Source: Sphingomonas sp. 32-66-10 (GTDB lineage Bacteria; Pseudomonadota; Alphaproteobacteria; Sphingomonadales; Sphingomonadaceae). Taken from it: a DNA stretch of 64,000 bases. The stretch covers positions 1 to 64,000 of the forward strand of contig NCEF01000003.1 in NCBI GenBank assembly GCA_002280565.1, read 5' to 3'. Below, piece by piece: positions 61,044-64,000 of the stretch; the stretch's first letter is position 1, and every line of letters starts with the position of its first letter. The position numbers and the translations under genes were made by a program. The notes beneath the pieces are model-generated. The model worked only from the letters and a program-made list of their open reading frames with translations, did no database searches and was not told the DNA's origin.

Positions 61044-62421
61044 TGGCCGACGCTGCAAATCCCAAGCTCGACGAATTTCTGGGCGGCAAGGCGACCCCGG
61101 CGTGGCAACGCTACGCCAAATGGATCGCGCTTGCATTGGTCGTCGTGGCCGTCCTGTTCGGTGCATGGAAGATGTTCGGCGGGACCGAAGAAGCGGGCTA
61201 TGCGACGCGCGCGGTGGAAAAGGGATCGCTGACCGTCACCGTCTCCGCGACGGGCAAGCTCGCGCCAACCAATCAGGTGCAGGTCGGCTCCGAACTGTCG
61301 GGTCTGGTCAATCGCGTGCTGGTCGACGTCAACGATCGGGTGACGGCTGGCCAGCCGCTCGCGCTGATCGACCCCGAACGGCTTGACGACGCGATCACCC
61401 AGGCGCGCGCCTCCGTCGCGGCGGCGCAGGCAACGGTCGCACAGAATCAGGCGACGCTGACCGAAGCACAGAGCCAGCTGGCGCGGTTCGAGGAAGTCAG
61501 CCGCCTGTCGGGCGGGCGCGTTCCTGCAAGACCGAGCTCGACAATGCCCGCGCCGCGCTCGCCCGCGCAGTCGCGACCGTGCGCGCCAGCCAGGCACAGG
61601 TGACCTCGCAGCAAGCGGCGCTGCGCTCGGCGGTGACGCAGCGGAACAAGGCGATCATCCGCTCGCCCGTCAATGGCGTGGTGCTCGCGCGGCAGGTCGA
61701 ACCGGGCCAGACGGTCGCGGCATCGTTCAACACCCCGACCCTGTTCGTGATCGCCGAGGACCTCAGCGCCATGGAGCTGGAAGTCGCAATCGACGAGGCC
61801 GATGTCGGCCAGGTCAAGCAGGGGCAAAGGGCAAGCTTCACCGTCGACGCCTTCCCCGGCGAAACCTTCCCCGCGGTGATCCAGCGCGTCGATGTCGGCT
61901 CCAACCTGTCGGCCCAGACGACCACGACGACCAGCAGCACGACGGCGCAGGTCGTCTCCTATGCCGCCACCTTGTCGGTCGCCAATCCGGACCAGAAGCT
62001 GCGCCCCGGAATGACCGCGACTGCGGAGATCATCACGCTGCAAAAGGACAATGTCCTGCTTGTCCCCAATGCCGCGCTGCGCTTTACGCCGGCAGCGAGC
62101 GGCGGGCAGGCATCAAGGGGCGGCGGCGTGGCGGGAGCGCTGGTCCCACGCGGCCGTCGCGGCGCGCAGGGTGCCGAGAAGTCGGCCACCATCCGGCGCG
62201 GCGCCGCCCAGACCGTCTATGTCAGGGGCGAGGATGGCCAGCCACAAGCGGTCGAGGTGATCACAGGCGACACCAACGGACAGGTGACCGAAGTCATCGG
62301 CGGCAATTTGAAGCCGGGCATGGACGTGATCACCGGCCAGTTGGCAGGCGACGGCAGCGGCCAGCGCTCCGGCGGCGGCTCGGGCAGCGGCCAGCGCAAG
62401 TCGGGGGCCGCGGGTGGCTGA
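61043..62421 (+). pseudogene. macA: MacA-like periplasmic adaptor (HlyD/RND-MFP), one-base frameshift
   Basis: From ATG 61043 the first 160 residues are a normal MacA: a membrane segment (about 26-46), TVSATGKLAPTNQVQVGSEL, and VNDRVTAGQPLALIDPERLD, up to EEVSRLSGGRV. The frame then goes off at about 61523 and would stop at 61603. The rest of the protein continues in another frame from 61525: TELDNARAALARAVATVRAS, AIIRSPVNGVVLARQVEPGQ, through the barrel and tail to 62421. One missing base near gttcctgcaag explains it; adding it back gives about 459 residues. Real mutation or sequencing error cannot be told. Confidence 0.87.
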
Positions 62422-63124
62422 TCCGATCATCCGCCTGCGCGGCGTCACCAAGACCTATGGCGAGGGGCCGACCGCATTCCAGGCGCTGAAAGGCGTCGAC
62501 CTCGACATCGAACAGGGCGATTTCGTCGCGGTGATGGGGCCATCGGGCTCGGGCAAATCGACGACGATGAACATCCTGGGCTGCCTCGACGTGCCGACGC
62601 GCGGGCAATTCCTGTTCAAGAATGTCCATGTCGAAACGCTCGACCGCGACCAGCGCGCGTTGCTGCGCCGCCGCTACCTTGGCTTCGTCTTTCAGGGGTT
62701 CAACCTGCTCAGCCGCACCAGCGCGCTGGAGAATGTCGAACTGCCCCTGCTCTATCGCGGCGAGGACAAGAAGACGCGGCACCGGCTGGGCATGGCGGCG
62801 CTGGAAAAGGTCGGGCTGGACCAATGGTGGGACCACACCCCCGCCGAACTGTCCGGCGGGCAGCAGCAGCGCGTCGCCATCGCCCGCGCGATCGTCACCA
62901 GCCCCGATGTGCTGCTCGCCGACGAACCCACCGGCAATCTGGATTCGGAACGGTCGGTGGAGATCATGCAATTGCTCACCGGTCTCAACAAGGACAGCGG
63001 CATCACCGTGCTGATGGTCACGCATGAATCGGAGATGGCGGCGTTCGCGCGCACCATCGTCCATTTCAAGGACGGGCTGGTCGAGCGGATCGAGACGGGC
63101 CTGCGCGCGGGGGTTCCCGCCTGA
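62414..63124 (+). CDS. macB: MacB-type ABC transporter ATP-binding protein
   Basis: 236 residues from GTG 62414, overlapping the adaptor gene. Walker A VMGPSGSGKSTTMNILGCLD, Q-loop GFVFQGFNLLSRTSALENVE, signature AELSGGQQQRVAIARAIV, Walker B VLLADEPTGNLDSE, switch His LMVTHESEMAAFA. LolD/MacB type. Unlike E. coli MacB, ATPase and permease are separate genes. The permease ATG overlaps its stop. Confidence 0.94.
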   Translation: MADPIIRLRGVTKTYGEGPTAFQALKGVDLDIEQGDFVAVMGPSGSGKSTTMNILGCLDVPTRGQFLFKNVHVETLDRDQRALLRRRYLGFVFQGFNLLSRTSALENVELPLLYRGEDKKTRHRLGMAALEKVGLDQWWDHTPAELSGGQQQRVAIARAIVTSPDVLLADEPTGNLDSERSVEIMQLLTGLNKDSGITVLMVTHESEMAAFARTIVHFKDGLVERIETGLRAGVPA

Positions 63125-64000
63125 TGCTCGGCACCACCTTTACCCTCGCGATCCGATCGATCCTGCGGCACAAGCTGCGCTCGTTCCTTACGACGCTCGG
63201 CATCATCATCGGCGTGGCAGCAGTCGTGGCGATGGTCACGCTCGGCAATGCAACGACGGCGGCGGTGCAGCAACAGATCGCCAGCCTCGGCACCAACATC
63301 CTGCAGGTGCGGCCCGGCCAGGGCTTTGGCCGTGGCGGCGGCGGTCCGCGTCCGCCCGATTTCGAGCAGCAGGATGTCGAGGCGATCGGCGAACAGATTG
63401 CGGGCGTTACGGCGGTCGCACCGCAGGCGCAGGCGGCCGGGACCGCAATCTATAACGGCGCCAACTGGTCAACCACGATCAACGGTACCACCAATGCCTT
63501 TTTCCAGGTCCAGCCCTGGCCGCTGACCGGTGGACGCACCTTTTCAGCCGCCGAGGAAGCCGCGGGCAAGGCGGTGTGCATCATCGGCAATACCGTGCGG
63601 CAAAACCTGTTCCGCGGCGGCGAGGCGATCGGGCGACGGATCCGGATCAGCAATGTGTCCTGCGATGTGATCGGCACGCTGTCGACGCGCGGCCAGGCGG
63701 GGTTTGGCGGCGATCAGGACGATGTCGTGATCATGCCCATCAAGACGGTGCAGCGCCGCTTTTCGGGCAATCGCGACATTCGCGTGATGCTGGTCGGGGT
63801 GGATAGCGCCTATGATTCCGCCACCGTACAGGCATCGCTGAGCGACCTGTTGCGCGAGCGGCGTGGGATCGAGCCGGGCGAGCAGGATAATTTCAACATC
63901 TTCGACACCGCGCAGATCAGCGCGACGCTGACCGGAACGACACAGCTGCTGACCAGCATCGTCGCGACGGTGGCGGCGATCAGCCTGATCGTCGGCGGGA
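63124..64000 (+). CDS. MacB-type ABC permease, cut by window edge
   Basis: Open to the right edge (292 codons seen). N-terminal membrane segment with LRSFLTTLGIIIGVAAVVAM followed by LGNATTAAVQQQIASLGTNI, the usual start of the FtsX/MacB periplasmic domain; second membrane segment begins near the edge (SIVATVAAISLIVGG). Works with the adaptor and outer-membrane duct to expel lipids, peptides or drugs. About 110 more residues, with two further spans, are expected beyond 64000. Confidence 0.9.
   Translation, partial: MLGTTFTLAIRSILRHKLRSFLTTLGIIIGVAAVVAMVTLGNATTAAVQQQIASLGTNILQVRPGQGFGRGGGGPRPPDFEQQDVEAIGEQIAGVTAVAPQAQAAGTAIYNGANWSTTINGTTNAFFQVQPWPLTGGRTFSAAEEAAGKAVCIIGNTVRQNLFRGGEAIGRRIRISNVSCDVIGTLSTRGQAGFGGDQDDVVIMPIKTVQRRFSGNRDIRVMLVGVDSAYDSATVQASLSDLLRERRGIEPGEQDNFNIFDTAQISATLTGTTQLLTSIVATVAAISLIVGG

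Noticed and set aside
1..64000. tRNA, rRNA, IS elements, prophage genes or CRISPR arrays
   Set aside because: Visual scan found no T-loop/anticodon patterns, transposase or phage motifs, or repeat-spacer arrays; a tRNAscan or IS search would be more reliable.

Overview
The window is a continuous stretch of a GC-rich alphaproteobacterial chromosome, most likely Sphingomonadales (Sphingomonas-type). That placement is an inference from the strong G/C third-position bias, the gene families present (tol-pal with a proline-rich TolA, phasin/PhaC, a short WKC-type exported protein, an ICMT-like methyltransferase, a NodT/MacAB efflux set) and intergenic hairpin repeats of a kind common in sphingomonads. 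No rRNA, tRNA, insertion sequence, prophage or CRISPR array was seen. Genes are dense, with many ATGA or 1-4 nt start/stop overlaps and frequent GTG/TTG starts.

Layout. 1-5 kb: end of a TPR repeat protein, then ybgC-tolQ-[tolR/tolA]-tolB-pal, the envelope-constriction machine, closed by a strong terminator. 5-6.6 kb: a four-gene SPFH / ribbon-helix-helix / small membrane protein operon. 6.6-11.8 kb: a minus-strand operon of two acyltransferase-3 paralogues, an isoaspartyl peptidase and an S1/P1 nuclease, divergent from a DUF3089 protein. 11.8-18 kb: ispG, a ParE-type toxin-antitoxin pair, an EamA transporter, GNAT and TfoX-like proteins, an AraC regulator divergent from an SDR, and ppa. 18-29.3 kb: M61 peptidase, ICMT-like methyltransferase, DUF2332, hisG-hisD-nusB, a 5'-nucleotidase lipoprotein, murA divergent from a Crp/Fnr protein. 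29.3-38.5 kb: phosphatase, clpS, phasin, PHA synthase, aminotransferase, beta-barrel protein, thioesterase, MASE1-PAS-GGDEF cyclase, HxlR regulator. 38.5-50 kb: the (p)ppGpp enzyme Rsh, GT2 glycosyltransferase, dacB, a PadR/SEDS-like pair, GtrA plus a methyltransferase, a GT-C-like membrane protein, marC, galE, msrA. 50-64 kb: aqpZ, Sua5/TsaC, acyl-CoA dehydrogenase, a YtrA-type ABC operon, nitroreductase, POT transporter, NnrU, DUF1330, and a NodT-MacA-MacB efflux operon that runs off the right edge.

Most notable. Three proteins carry clean in-frame internal losses compared with what their families require: TolR is fused to the TolA periplasmic part with loss of the TolR tail and TolA anchor; the Crp/Fnr protein lacks its helix-turn-helix; the isoaspartyl peptidase lacks a segment near its N-terminus. 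A macA-like adaptor has a one-base frameshift. These could be real evolution or assembly error, and read-level data would decide. The best candidates for under-described biology are the TolR-TolA fusion, the PadR-controlled divergent SEDS-like protein (43468-44921), and the SPFH/RHH/micro-membrane-protein operon (5094-6580).
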